Positions 1-11,470 are shown, counted from the stretch's first letter. The stretch is DNA of 64,000 nt from Piliocolobus tephrosceles (GCF_002776525.5 NC_045452.1:24526530-24590529); one strand, 5' to 3'. Program-made: numbers and translations. The notes: a model not told the origin generated them from the sequence alone.

Positions 1-205
1 GGTTCACGCCATTCTCCTGCCTCAGCCTCCCGAGTAGCTGGGACTACAGGCACCTGCCACCACGCCCCTAAGTTTTTTGTACTTTTTAGTAGAGACGGGG
101 TTTCACTGTGTTAGCCAGGATGGTCTCAATCTCCTGACCTCGTGATCCACCCACCTCAGCCTTCCAAAGTGCTGGGATTACGGGCGTGAGCCACCGCGCC
201 CGGCC
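1..205 (-). mobile_element. Alu, partial at window edge
   Basis: Ends CCACCGCGCCCGGCC at 205; the tail end lies outside the window. Confidence 0.95.
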
Positions 206-1194
206 AGTAACTTTGAAATTATTTCAAAATAAAAAGTGTGTGAAGCCCATACTGGTAGTTCAACTAGAGAGGCTGAGAAGTCAAAGTTCATATAAAACAC
301 TGGCTCTCAAGAAAGCTGTTTCACAACTTGTTTCTATGGCGTCCCCATATACCTCCCTGACTGTAGTTCTCTCAGCAAATGTGCATGTGTGTTCTCTTCT
401 TATCATTACCCTACTAGTTCCCTTTTCACCTTGACTGCTAGGAAGCTCGGAAACAAGTTCCTTGCGTGCGTGCAGGCCTCTCTACTTCCTTTGTGGGATC
501 TGCTATGGGCCCCTTGAGGTAGTGTATCCTGCAGAACACAGACAAGTGCCTCCACTCTATGCAGGGCCAGGTAACACACTACTAACCTCTCAAGGCCTAG
601 CCCCATTGCCCCTCCCCTTCTGGAAACTCTACCAGGAGTCCCTACTCTGCAACAATTTGAGGAGGGTGCTCTGGCGGAGCCGCGTGTCCTGTCCCTAGAA
701 GGCAAGGGCCACTGCCTGGCCTATCTCCTTGAAGAGATGCGAGATGAGATGAGCGGGGGCCCAGGTCACATAGGGGTCTCTAACTTGGGAAGTGCCAGCT
801 CACACACAGGGGCTTTTCCTGCCACCCTCATGGGGCCACTACCAACTGAGAGGTGGAATAGCCAAGTGAAGGAAGGGCAGGGTGCTACAACCTCATACCA
901 GGCCTGGCTCCCACCCCCAAACCAGCCCAGCAGCTCCAAGCTGCCCGGCTACAGTTACAGGCCCTTTGTTGGGCTTAAGACAAAACGCCTCTCTCCCAGG
1001 CAGGGCCTCCATGATGGGTGCAGCTGAGGCCTCGCTCCATGGGGCCCTTGGTATTTGACCCACGGGTCTAAAGGAAGGGCTGTGGATGCCTAGCCCACCC
1101 CTCACCCATGCCCCGGGCCACCCAGCTGGGGTCTCTGGCACCACCCATTTAATCAGCATGGCCCAGGTGTTTCACTCATCCTTCAAGGCCCCAG

Positions 1195-1300
1195 TTGGCA
1201 GCTGTGGACTTGGGTCAGAAAGACCAGGATTTGAGTCCCAGCTTAGGATGGCAGGAGAGTCGCTTCACCTCCCCGGGCCCTACCTGGAGGATGGGGAGGG
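1195..1300 (+). repeat. MIR
   Basis: GGTCAGAAAGACCAGGATTT and GAGTCCCAGC match the MIR core region. Confidence 0.6.
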
Positions 1301-1414
1301 TGGGGAGGAAGGAGGCACCCAGTGGTCAGCACCCCTGAGCTGGCGCTGTTCTGAGTGGGGGCCACGGGTTTCCTGGGATATTCCCCACCTCAACCCTAGG
1401 CTGCGGGTGTGGTG

Positions 1415-1625
1415 ATCATCCCAGCACGTGAGGAGACCGAGGCCAGGAAAGGGGAGTGACCTTCCCCGAGTACACCAAAGCCAGCCCTCCAAGCACCGCT
1501 CACCACATGACAGTGTTATCTGTCCCTCAGATAGATGAGGTGACCTGCCAAGGTCATGCAGCCCTGCGGGGTGGGCCGGGACTGGACTCCCAATGTCCAG
1601 CCCAAAGTGCTGCTCTTCCTGAGTC
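1415..1625 (-). repeat. MIR
   Basis: GAGGAGACCGAGGCCAGGAA and AGGTGACCTGCCAAGGTCAT. Confidence 0.55.
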
Positions 1626-1819
1626 ACCACCCAAAACAGGCGCCCTCGCTCTGCTCCAGTCACGGAGCTCACAGCCCAAATCTGATATCCTGCCTCCCAC
1701 AGTGAGGCCTGAGCACCTGCCCCCAGCCCCGGGGGCCCAAACCAGCAGGCGGCTCCACCCTCTCCTCAGATACCCACCATAGCTCCCCACTGCCTACCTG
1801 AAGGCACTCTATGGGCTCA

Positions 1820-2075
1820 CCTCCATATGGACCACCCAACTCTGGACTCACCTCCCAGCTCTCTGCTCTCTCAACATTAAGCCCATCTTGCTTCAGGCGT
1901 TTGCATAAGCTCTCCTCTCTGCCCCAAATGTCCTTCCTCTGCGGGCATCCAACCAGCAAACTCCTATTCATCTCTCAGAGCCCAGCTCAAACATCAAAAT
2001 CTTCCCTGAGGAGCCCTTCCCTAGCTAACCAGGCCCTTGGTAGACTTTTCACAGCCCCTGGTCCCCTCTGGAAAC
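1820..2075 (+). repeat. L2 3' region
   Basis: CCCAGCTCAAACATCAAAAT and TCCTCTGCGGGCATC are typical of the L2 end of ORF2/3' UTR. Confidence 0.65.
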
Positions 2076-2729
2076 TCCCTGGGGTGAGGCCAATTCCGAT
2101 GATTCCTCTGCTATCGACCTCTCCCTCAGTCACAGAAACCACACCCACGGGGAACAGCGTCTAGGGAAAAAGTTGGCGGAAGTTACCTTCCCAGGAAATC
2201 ACCATTGTTGGGGGCCCTGGCAATGAACCTGAATGACATTAGGAGTTGGAGTTGTGCTTGCTGCTCCCTAGAGCTGTTTTTCCAGCACAGCTGTGTCAGC
2301 GCACAGCCCAGCTTAAGGCCCCTCTGCGGGCAGCTGGCTTCAGGGGCTGCGAGGCACCTTCCCCCATTTCCTCCCTGGCCCTCCCACAGTGATGCAAGGT
2401 GGGAACAACCATGTTCCCCATGTGACAATGAGGGACAAATGTGTGGCAGTGAGGGCACAAATGTAGCTCAAGGAGGCCCAGGGTGGAGCCTGGGTGTTGG
2501 TTTCTGATTTTCTGTTGCTTTCCCACTTCCCTCACTTGCCCTAACCCTAAACCCATGGATGTGGGCCTGGGTGGGCGCCAGGCCAAGAAAAAGATACCCC
2601 CGTGTCAGTGGCCCCGATGGCAAGGCCCTGAATGCTGGCCTTGGCCGTTGCACAGACCTTCGTCCGACCCCAGGCGCCGGCTCCCCACAAGTACCCAGAG
2701 GTGGCCCTGGAGCAGATCCCGGGATCTGT

Positions 2730-2812
2730 GTCTGTCGTCACCACTGTATCCCCAATACTCCACACAGAAAGCACTCAACAAATACTTGTGGAATGAATTA
2801 GTGAAGGGACAA
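2730..2812 (+). repeat. L2 3' end
   Basis: CACTCAACAAATACTTGTGG then AATGAATTAG. Confidence 0.65.
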
Positions 2813-3189
2813 CAGGCTCCCACCCTCCCAGTCTTTTTATTTTGCCTAGAAGTTTCCAGAACCAGGACAAGAGCCCAGACTCCTGGGTGAGGGCGGGGCA
2901 CAGCCTGTCCTGTGTGTCAGAAAAGCCCGCTTGTCCCCCAAGAGCACATGCATCAGAGGTGGGCTTAGGATCCGGCTCCAGGCTGTTCCCACGCCTGTTC
3001 CACACCCAGAGAGGATACACGCAACTCCCAGGGCTGAGCTGGGAGTCAGGCACTGCTCAGAAAGCCGGGCTCGCCGTGGGCAGCAGACGAGAGTCAGGGG
3101 CCTTCCTTCCAGTGTCTGCTCCCAACAACGGGGCTGCCCGGAGCTGGAGGGGGCAGCCTTTGCTCCCGCCACCTCATTCAGTCCTCAAG

Positions 3190-3261
3190 CCTGTTCATGA
3201 CTCCTCCCACTTCAGGTGAGGAAACCAAGCCTCAGGGGACAGACTTGAGCCAGGCGAAACC
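3190..3261 (-). repeat. MIR fragment
   Basis: GGTGAGGAAACCAAGCCTCA. Confidence 0.55.
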
Positions 3262-3314
3262 TTCTGGCCATGAAAGAGAAGGGGTGGGCTTTTTATAGGT
3301 AAAAGTCCTTATCT
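3262..3314 (-). promoter_or_regulatory. Candidate TATA/GATA/CACCC promoter in CYB5R3 intron 1
   Basis: In minus-strand order there is AGATAAGG (3314-3307), then TATAAAA (3297-3291), then CCCACCCC (3288-3281). A GATA site, a TATA box and a CACCC box within 35 bases is the arrangement of erythroid promoters. It points the same way as CYB5R3, about 3.5 kb inside intron 1, predicting a start near 3267. A second AGATAAG is at 4577-4583 on the plus strand. The functional role is inference. Confidence 0.4.
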
Positions 3315-3714
3315 GGGGAGGCAGCCACGGGCAGACCATCACCATCTGTCAGTCATTTAGTCCACAAACCCCAGTGGGCACTCAGGTGGCAGGTCCCATG
3401 CCCAATGCGGGGGACACAGGCCAGGAGGCCCCACCTGAGTTCAAGCCGAAGTGGGAGACAGACATCGGCAGAGAGGGTGCACCACAGCCAGGAGCAGCGG
3501 AGGGGCAAAGGTTTTACCTCCAGAAAGCTAGAGGCCCTACCAGACTCACACTGTGGAGTACACTCTATTCCCGCCAGCACTGGTTGGAACAGGCTCTGCC
3601 CCGTTCCCACCCACAGCACCACCCCCACCCCCACCAGCAGTGGGCCAAGTAAACAGGAGGCAGATGGCTGAGGCCAAGGTCCCACCCCTGTGCCTCCTCA
3701 GTTGTGCTGCACGC

Positions 3715-3745
3715 ACACTTACACACACACTCACACACACATACC
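3715..3745 (+). repeat. CA-rich simple repeat
   Basis: ACACACACACTCACACACAC. Confidence 0.85.
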
Positions 3746-4836
3746 ACCTCACCCCAGCCACCTGCAGGCCCAGGGGACAGCTGCCTCCCAGCCCCTGACC
3801 TAATGCCCACAGGCCATGCTCTGCCCCACCAGGGAACCCACCACCCGCCTCTCCTTGTCTCTAACAACACAGAGGGGAAAAGGGACACAGGGTGCCAGAG
3901 TCCCAGGGAGCCCCCAGCTAATACATCATAGCTGAGGGGTTGCGTAGCTCTACTGCCCACGCATAGAATGCCCTGCTCAGCTGCCCACCCCTAGAATTCC
4001 CTATGGGGACCCCGGCCTCCACTCTGCCCAGACCAGGTTTGGGATGGGCAGAGAGAGCTGCCAGGGTCCCTTACCTGACAGGCCGGGTCGTCCCCAGGTG
4101 CCAGTTCCCTGCCCTGGAGCTCGGACAAGCCAGTCGGGTTACTTGCTAACCTGTCCCCCGCCTGCCCGCCAGCGGTCCCACCAGAATCTGAGCGGCACCT
4201 CCCTCCTGGTACTGTTCTAACAGGGAGGAAGTGGGAGGGAGCGGAGGAAGTTCTGCGGTGGGGGGCTCTGGCTTGGCTGGGAACTGTGGGGGAAGGGAAC
4301 TCAGGAGGAGGAACAGGTGGACACAGCGCTGGGATCTGGGCCACCGACTAAGCATGGGGCTGCCAGGGACAGTAGGAAAGCCGGGCAGACTCTACCTGTC
4401 AGCCTGTCAGGGTCGCTGAGCACTCATAGCCGGGCTGGGAAGCAGGGGAACCACAGTTCAGGATGGCAGGCCAAGCTCCAACATTCTCCCAGTGTGGCTG
4501 GCAGACTCCGGGGCCAACCCCTGGCCTGGATCCCCCAAAATGTTGGAAGAGGCCTCCCACGGGGCCTGCACGTCCTAGATAAGACACCTAGTGCACCAGG
4601 CCCCCAGCCAGCCTCCTGCAGACTGTGGGGAGCCCTTAAGCCAGGAGGCCTGGCTCAGAACGTGCTGGAGACATTCTGGGCCAAGCGGAGACCCCAGCAG
4701 CATCCACAAAGGGTAATCCCCACCCACCCTTGGAGAGATGGGGCTCGGGGGGTTGGTGAAGGTCTCAAGACTCCCAGAGAGGGCTCTGCCCCTCGCAGGC
4801 GACTACTCAGTCATTCCACAGAAATAAATGGAATGA

Positions 4837-5424
4837 GGCCAGGCACGGCAGCTCACACCTGTAATCCCAGCACTCTGAGGAACTGGGACGGGAGGATCAC
4901 TTGAGCTCAGAAGTTTGTGACCAGCCTGGGCAACATAGCAAGACGTTGTCTCCATTAAAAATACAAAAGATTAGGCCAGGCACAGTGGCTCACTCCTGTA
5001 ATCCCAGCACTTTGGAAGGATGAGGCAGGTGGATCACCTGAGGTCAGGAGTTCAGGACCAGCTTGGCCAAGATGGCGAAGCCCTGTGTCTACTAAAAGTA
5101 CAAAAAATAGCTAGGTGTGATGGCGAGTGCCTGTAATCCCAGCTACTTGGGAGGCTGAGGCAGGAGAATTGCCTGAGCCCAGGAAGTAGAGGTTGCAGTG
5201 AGCTGAGATCATGCCACTGCACTCCAACCTGGGTGACAGAGAGAGACTCCGTCTCAAAAAAAATAAAATAAAATTAGCCGGGCGTGTTGGCGCGTGCCTG
5301 TACTCAGAATGCTGAGGTAGAAGGATCACTTGTGCCCAAGAGGTTGAGGCTGCAGTGAGCTATGATCACGCCATTACACTACGGTCTGGGTGAGAGACTC
5401 TGTCTCAAAAAAGAAAAAAAGAAA
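4837..5424 (+). mobile_element. Alu with a second Alu nested in it
   Basis: Outer Alu is 4837-4973 plus about 5272-5424. Inner full-length Alu is 4974-5271, inserted in the A-rich middle of the outer copy. Confidence 0.85.
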
Positions 5425-6275
5425 TGTGTACAGCAGCCAGGTGCTGGGGAAGTGGCCATAAATCCAACTACCAGCTGGAAGGTAAGGAGCACCACCAAAA
5501 ACAGCAGGGAAGCGTTGAGTGGAGACCAGGGGAAGCTCTGGAGACACAGGGAGGACATTTCAACAATAAAGGAGGCAGGTGCTTTCTGGGGAAAAAAGGG
5601 GAGAGTGTTGCATGAAGGCTGGGGTGATGCCCACAGGTTCACCCTGGGGTCTGAACATTCCCAAGTTCTGGGTTGAGCCACATTTTCCTGAGCAACCGCC
5701 CAAGCCAAGAGGCCTTTTGCCTGATTCCCCAAGGAGGAGCCTCCAGCACCAGAGGGAGGGCCCAGGTGCCCTCCAAGTGGCAGATGCCAGGTGTCGAGGT
5801 GGAGGGGTGCTGGGCTGATGATTCCTTCTGTGTCTGCCTCCCCACACACAGCGGGTCACAGCTGACGGAGGAGCTGCCCTCTGCAGCTGCAGCCTCCACG
5901 TGTCCACACAGACTCAAGCCTCCAGCCCCACCATGATCAACTTTTGAGAAACTGGAGAGAGGAGGTGGCCTGGGGGGAAGGGAAGGTGGTTCTAGGCCAG
6001 CCCAGAAGTGACAGCAGCAGAGTGGACTTTGAAATCCCATGGAGCAGGCTCCCTCGGGCGGCGGCCAAAACTAGCTTGCATTTCCCCATCTGTGAAATGG
6101 GGCAAACAGCGCTGATACCACAAAGTGTGAGGTCCCCAGCACAGCTTGCAGAGTCAGTGGGAGCCTGGGCTCGCTGGGAGCCTGGCCCACTGTGCACTGG
6201 GAGGACGCCCCAGCGTCATCGGGGTTCTGTTCCTTGTTGCTAAAACGTGCAAAACCCTCTGACTCAGTGACATCG

Positions 6276-6432
6276 CGCACACACACGTTCAGTCACAGTC
6301 ACATCGCCCATTCACATACTCCCGACACACACACATCACACGTTTCCATGCCCGCCCTTCACACCCACCGTCACACTCACACACTCACTCTCAAGCCACA
6401 GTCATTCGCACGCTCGCTCACACACTCACAAC
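6276..6432 (+). repeat. CACA/TCAC-rich tract beside CYB5R3 promoter
   Basis: Imperfect CA repeats with many CACAC and TCACA words. Confidence 0.75.
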
Positions 6433-6768
6433 CAGGGGTCCCTCCAGCAGCCAAGGCCCCACGGCGGCCAGGGCAGGGCTCGGGTGCTCCCCGCTGCTTG
6501 GCTCTGCCGCACCCCAGGCAGGAGGGCTGGTTCCCCGCTACAGACGGCCAGGGCGTGAGTCGCCGTCACCACGTTGCTCGCCCGGGCAGGGCTAGGGTGC
6601 GGTAGGGTGGGGCGCGGCGGGCTGGGCGGGCGGAGTGGGTGCGGCCGGGTGAGGTGCGGCCCGGTTCGGCCCGGGTCCTGCGCCCCCTCCCGCAGGCCAG
6701 CCCGCCCCCTCGCCAATGGGTCCTTGTCCCTCGCGACGCCCCGCGGCCCCGGCGCCCCCTCCCCGCCT

Positions 6769-6770
6769 AC
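6769..6770 (-). other. CYB5R3: CYB5R3 exon 1 splice donor (GT)
   Basis: CACG|GTAGGC on the minus strand. The phase-0 junction follows the seventh codon, as in the human gene. Confidence 0.88.
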
Positions 6771-6791
6771 CGTGCTCAGCTGGGCCCCCAT
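6771..6791 (-). CDS. CYB5R3: NADH-cytochrome b5 reductase 3, coding part of exon 1 (7 codons)
   Basis: The minus strand reads GCCACC-ATG (strong Kozak) and then codes MGAQLST before a splice donor GTAGGC at 6770. This is the N-terminus of the membrane isoform of CYB5R3. Glycine 2 with the following residues is the N-myristoylation signal that, with the hydrophobic segment encoded by exon 2, places the enzyme on the ER and outer mitochondrial membranes. The enzyme is an FAD protein that passes electrons from NADH to cytochrome b5 for fatty-acid desaturation and methaemoglobin reduction. Exon 2 is not in the window. The call rests on the seven residues, the donor position, the CpG island and synteny with A4GALT. 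Confidence 0.93.
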
Positions 6792-7404
6792 GGTGGCCCT
6801 GCGCTGCGCTCGCTCTGCAGCCGCCGGCGAGACCGTCGCGCCCCAGCCCGCGTCACCCCGGAGGAGGGGCGGGGCCGAGGGGCCAGGCGGGCGCGCGGGG
6901 CGGGCACGGGGGCGGGCGCGGGGGCGGGGACCGGGTCGCTCCGCCCGCTTCTGCCGGGCACTGGAGACCGGGAAGTGGGGATGCGCCCCTCTATGCTCCG
7001 AGCTCTCCCGCCGCTGTGCGGCCCCATGCGGGACGGTGGCCTCTCTGGGCCTCGTTCGCCGCCATAAAGGAAGCAAGATGGCGCCCCCCGAATGGGAGCG
7101 AGAATAAGAAGCGGAATCTTCCCCCGGCCTCCGAGCCTGCAGGGGCCGGCCCTGCCTGGTCTGGACTGGGCCTGGGCCTGCAGTTGCTCAGCACGGCCTT
7201 TCTCCAGGCCTTTGAACTTGCAATTCCCAGGGCAGCACTGTTCCCAGCTGCCTCTGGTTGGGCCGTTCTGATTGCTCACGTCCCAGGTCAAATGCTGCGG
7301 TCTCAGCACAGCCCGCCCAGAGCCTCCTCCCCGGCTGCGCCTCCGCTCTCCATCCCATTGTCCCACGTAGCTGAAGGCCTCCTGCGTGCTTCCCCCACTC
7401 CCAC

Positions 7405-7517
7405 CCCATCTCAGTGGAATGTGGGCTCCCGGAGGGCAAGGCCTTGTCTGATTTGAAGTCCCCTACATCCCCGGAGCCTAGCACAGAGCCTAGCACATAG
7501 TAGGTGCTCAATAAATG
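7405..7517 (+). repeat. L2 3' end, split by the Alu cluster
   Basis: TAGCACATAGTAGGTGCTCA and AATAAATG; continues at 8248-8275. Confidence 0.75.
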
Positions 7518-8247
7518 CTTTTTTTTTTTTTTTTTTTTTAAAGCAGGGTCTCACTCTTGCCCAGGCTGGAATGCAGGAGCCTGATTACAGCTCACTTTAG
7601 CCTCAACCTCCCAGGCTCAAGCGTTCCTCCTGCCTCAGCCTCCTGAGTAGCTGGGCACATGCCACCTTGTCCGGCTAATTTTTTTTTTTTTTTTTTTGAG
7701 ATGGAGTTTCGCTCTTGTTGCCCAGGCTGGAATGCAATGACGTGATCTCGGCTTGCCGCAAACTCCGCCTCCAGGATTCAACAGATTCTCCTGCCTCAGC
7801 CTCCCGAGTAGCTGGGACTACAGGCGCCCACCACCACGCCCTGCTAATTTTTTGTATTCTTAGTAGAGACAGGGTTTCACAGTGTTAGCCAGGATGGTCT
7901 CGATCTCCTGACCTCGTGATCTGTCCTCCTCGTCCTTCCAAAGTGCTGAGATTACAGGCGTGAGCCACCATGCCTGGCCTAATTTTGTATTTTTGGTAGA
8001 AATGGGGTTTCAACATGTTGGTCAGGCTACTCTGGAACTTCCGACCTCAGGTGATCCACCTGCCTCGGCCTCCCAAAGTGCTGGGATTATAGGCGTGAGC
8101 CATCGCGCCCGGCCATTTTTGTATTTTTTTGTAGAGACGGGTTTCACTATGTTTCCCAGGCTGGTCTGGAACTCCTGGGTTCAAGCCATCCTTCCACCTT
8201 GGCCTCCCAAAGTGCTGGGATTACAGGCGTGAGCCACGATGAGCAGC
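7518..8247 (-). mobile_element. Nested minus-strand Alu cluster inserted in an L2
   Basis: Outer older Alu starts at the poly-T at 7518. A full Alu is at about 7680-7979. Alu left-monomer pieces follow at 7980-8114 and 8115-8247, each ending in a GGCC-type terminus. L2 sequence resumes afterwards (AAATACTTGTTGAATG). Confidence 0.8.
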
Positions 8248-8665
8248 CTAAATACTTGTTGAATGGGTGAATTCAATGGACAGTGGGCACCTTCTCCGTG
8301 TAGGCTCATGCTGGGCCCTAGGGTCATTCTCTGGCCTTGCACACCTAGTAGGGTCTTGGACCCAGATGTGAGCTCCTGGTGCTCTGAGGGGGTTGGGTGG
8401 GCCGTGTGTTCAGGCAATGTGGCACAGACCAGGCAGAGAAAGGGAGAAGCGCCTTGCTGGCAGGGCCTGGAGGTGGAGACAGGTGAACAGAGGCCTGATG
8501 TGCAAGGTTAGAGAGGCTGATACAGCCGAGCCGGGGGCACAGTGGTGCGATGTGACGTTATGGAGGCAATGTGGAGCCCCAGGTGGAAAGAACTGGAATG
8601 ACAAGGAGAATGGGGAGCCCTGCAGGATCTAGGCAGGTGAGGGAGTGACTTACTGGGTTTATTTG

Positions 8666-8812
8666 TTTACCTAGAGATGAGATCTCGCTCTGTTGCCCAG
8701 GCTGGAGTGTAGTGATGCAATCACAGCTCACTGCAGCTCAAGCCATCCTCCCACGACAGCCTCCCAGAGCACTGGAATTACAGGCATAAGCCACCATGTC
8801 CGCCCGCCTACC
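8666..8812 (-). mobile_element. Alu fragment (old)
   Basis: Begins GAGATGAGATCTCGCTCTGT and ends near CACCATGTCCGCCC. Confidence 0.75.
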
Positions 8813-8830
8813 CACCCACCTGACCTACTG

Positions 8831-9452
8831 TTTTTTTTTCTGTTTGTTTGTTTTGTGGGTTTTTTTTTTGAGACGGAGTCTTGCTCTGTTGCCAGGCTAG
8901 AGTGCAGTGGCGCGATCGCGGCTCACTGCAACCTCTGCCTCCTGGGTTCAAGCAATTTTCCTGCCTCAACTTCCCAAGTAGCTGGGACTGCAGGTGCACA
9001 CCACCATGCCCAGCTAATTATTATTATTATTTTATTATTATATATATATATTTTTTGAGACGGAGTTTCACTCTTGTTGCCCAGGCTGGAGTGAGTGCAA
9101 TGGTGTGATCTCAGCTCACCGCAGCCTCCGCCTCCCAAGTTCAAGCGATTCTCCTGCCTCAGCCTCCTGAGTAGCTGGGATTACAAGCATGCACCACCAC
9201 ACCCAGCTAATTTTGTATTTTTAGTAGAGACAGGGTTTCTCCATGTTGGTCAGGCTGTTCTAGAACTCCTGATCTCAGGTGATCCGCCCGCCTCGGTACC
9301 ATGCCCGGCACGCCCAACTGATTTTTGTGTTTTTAGTAGAGATGGGGTTTCACCATGTTGGCCAGGATGGTCTTGATTTCTTGACCTCATGATCCACCTG
9401 CCTCTGCTTCCCAAAGTGCTAGGATTACAAGCGTGAGCCACTGTGCCCAGCT
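8831..9452 (-). mobile_element. Alu with a second minus-strand Alu nested in it
   Basis: Outer pieces are 8831-9020 and about 9312-9452. Inner Alu is about 9050-9311, preceded by an ATT/TA-rich tract at 9019-9050. Confidence 0.8.
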
Positions 9453-9798
9453 GACGTACTGGTTTTAAAGAGGGAACTCTGGGGACAGCGTGGAGGGAGG
9501 GACCTACTACGTAGAATACAAGAGTAAATCTTGGCCTGGGATCAGTCAAGCATTATTTCCATTTTATTTTATTTATTTTTGTATAACTTTGTGGAAAGTA
9601 TCCTGCATTCATGATGGATCTTTCTGGGTTTTGCCACATATTTTCATGTTAAAGTTTAAATTATTTTTTGCATGCAAGTAATCTGAATAGTTTTACCCCC
9701 ATGGGAACACTGATTGTAGAAAGATAACACTACATGGGTTAGGTGTCTTTTTTTAATTGAAAAACTAGCCAAAAAAGGAAAAGAAAAACACACCACAG

Positions 9799-9905
9799 AC
9801 CAGGCGCAGTGGCTCACGCCTGTAATCCCAGCACTTTGGGAGGCCGAGGTGAATGGATCATCTGAGGTCAGGAGTTGGAGACTCAAAAAAAAAAAAAAAA
9901 GAAAA
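9799..9905 (+). mobile_element. Short Alu, internally deleted
   Basis: Alu 5' end to GGTCAGGAGTTGGAGA, then directly an A-tail. Confidence 0.85.
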
Positions 9906-10064
9906 GAAACAGCAAAGAAAGAAAAACAAAGCCAATAAATTGTCCAGTTGCATATTTCTCTCTCAAAAACAAAAACAAAAACTGAGTCGTAACTGAGTCT
10001 CTAGGCAATATATTCAAAGCTAACAGGATTAAAAGTAAACTAAAATTTAAAAATCATCAGATGC

Positions 10065-10375
10065 GGCCGGGCGCGGTGGCTCAAGCCTGTAATCCCAGCA
10101 CTTTGGGAGGCCGAGACGGGCGGATCACGAGGTCAGAAGATCAAGACCATCCTGGCTAACACGGTGAAACCCCGTCTCTACTAAAAAATACAAAAATCTA
10201 GCTGGGCGAGGTGGCGGACGCCTGTAGTCCCAGCTACTCGGGAGGCTGAGGCAGGAGAATGGCGTAAACCCGGGAGGCAGAGCTTGCAGTGAGCTGAGAT
10301 CCAGCCACTGCACTCCAGCCTGGGCGACAGAGCGCGACTCCGTCTAAAAAATAAATAAATAAATAAAAATAAAAA
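10065..10375 (+). mobile_element. AluYR-type insertion
   Basis: GGCCGGGCGCGGTGGCTCAA start, CGAGGTGGCGG and AGATCCAGCCACTGC variants, AAATA-rich tail, and a 16-base duplication AAAAATCATCAGATGC on both sides. Confidence 0.85.
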
Positions 10376-10485
10376 TAAAAATCATCAGATGCAATTAAGG
10401 GAGCCCTGCTACATACAGGCAAGTGAATACTAGTGCTACTCCTGGACTCTAGGAAGCTGGAAGACGTCTTAACAAGTCCTCTTAA

Positions 10486-10778
10486 GGCCGGGAGCCGTGG
10501 CTCACGCCTGTAATCCCCCAGCACTTTGGGAGGCTGAGGCGGGCAGATCACAAGGTCAGGCGTCTGAGACCAGCCTGGCCAACATGGTGAAACCCCGTCT
10601 CTACTAAAAATACAGAAATTAGCCAGGTGTGGTGGCAGGCGCCTGTAGTCCCAGCTACTTGGGAGGCTGAGGCAGGAGAATCACTTGAACCCGGGAGGCA
10701 GATGTTGCAGTGAGCCAAGATCTCACCACTGCACTCCAGTCTGGGCGACAGAGCAAGACTTTGTTTCAAAAACTAAGA
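10486..10778 (+). mobile_element. Alu
   Basis: Full length, short A-rich tail. Confidence 0.92.
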
Positions 10779-10814
10779 AAGATAACTCCACTCAGAATAA
10801 TTTACTTCAAGTAG

Positions 10815-11148
10815 CCTTTTTTCTTTTTTCTTTTTTTTTTTTTTTGTTGAGATGGAGTTTTGCTCTGTTGCCCGGGCTGGGGTGCAGTGGCATCATCACA
10901 GCTCACTGCAGCCTCCATCTCCCAGGGCTCAGATGATCCCCTACCTCAGCCTCCCAAGTAGCTGGAACTACAGGCATGCATCACCATGCACCACCATGCC
11001 CAACTAGTTTTGTTTTGTTTTATTTTTTTTTGTAGAGATGGGGTTTTGTCATGTTGCCCAAGCTGGTCTCGAACTCCTGGGAGCGAGTGATCCTCCTGCC
11101 TCAGCCTCCCAAAGTGCTGGGATTACAGGTGTGAGCCACCATATCTGG
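10815..11148 (-). mobile_element. Alu
   Basis: Poly-T start, with a small CACCATGCAC duplication in the middle. Ends CATATCTGGC. Confidence 0.9.
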
Positions 11149-11220
11149 CTTCCTTGTGAAATGTGGAGCTGACTAAGTTGGCTTTCTCCTTTTAATTGTC
11201 CCTCACAAGTTGTAAAGAAC

Positions 11221-11470
11221 TTTGAGGTCAGGAGTTCAAGACCAGCCTGGGCAACATGGTGAAACCCCATCTCTACTAAAAATACAAAAATTATCTGGGC
11301 ATGGGCATGGTGGTGCACGCCTGTAATCCCAGCTACTTGGGAGACTGAGGTAGAATTGCTTAACCGGGACCCAGGCAGCAGAGGTTGCAGTAAGCCAAAA
11401 TCGTGCCACTGCACTCCAGCCTCAGCTACAGAGCAAGACTCCATCTCAAAAAAGGAAAAAAAAAAAAAGA
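11221..11470 (+). mobile_element. Alu, 5'-truncated
   Basis: Starts at TTTGAGGTCAGGAGTTC; A-tail at 11448-11470. Confidence 0.88.

Larger units (their letters stand above)
1..6770 (-). other. CYB5R3: CYB5R3 intron 1 (5' part)
   Basis: Follows the exon 1 donor on the minus strand and runs off the window. It contains one Alu at the edge, a nested Alu pair at 4837-5424, old L2/MIR fragments, CA-rich tracts (3715-3745, 6276-6430) and otherwise unique DNA. No exon 2 coding sequence was found. Known biology: an erythroid alternative first exon lies within this intron (see the candidate at 3262-3314). Confidence 0.8.
6450..7130. promoter_or_regulatory. CYB5R3: CYB5R3 housekeeping promoter, CpG island
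   Basis: Very GC- and CpG-rich, with repeated GC boxes (GGGGCGGG and similar) at about 6866-6935 just upstream of the minus-strand ATG, and no TATA box. A YY1-type element CAAGATGGCGCC lies at 7074-7085. This is typical of a TATA-less housekeeping promoter. Transcription toward lower coordinates should start within about 20-150 bases above 6791. A CCAAT motif at 6711-6715 falls inside the intron. Confidence 0.85.

Noticed and set aside
3553..3960. Proline/histidine-rich open frames over a CA-rich tract
   Set aside because: Low-complexity translation of simple repeats.
6260..6266. AP-1-like TGACTCA near the CYB5R3 promoter
   Set aside because: A single 7-base match is expected often by chance; no supporting neighbouring elements.
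1..6770. Searched for CYB5R3 exon 2 and the ATP5MGL retrogene expected near this intron
   Set aside because: No matching peptide in any frame; both probably lie beyond the left edge.
6426..7456. Long open frames on both strands across the CYB5R3 CpG island
   Set aside because: Explained by high GC. Only the 7-codon exon 1 segment ending at a splice donor is supported.
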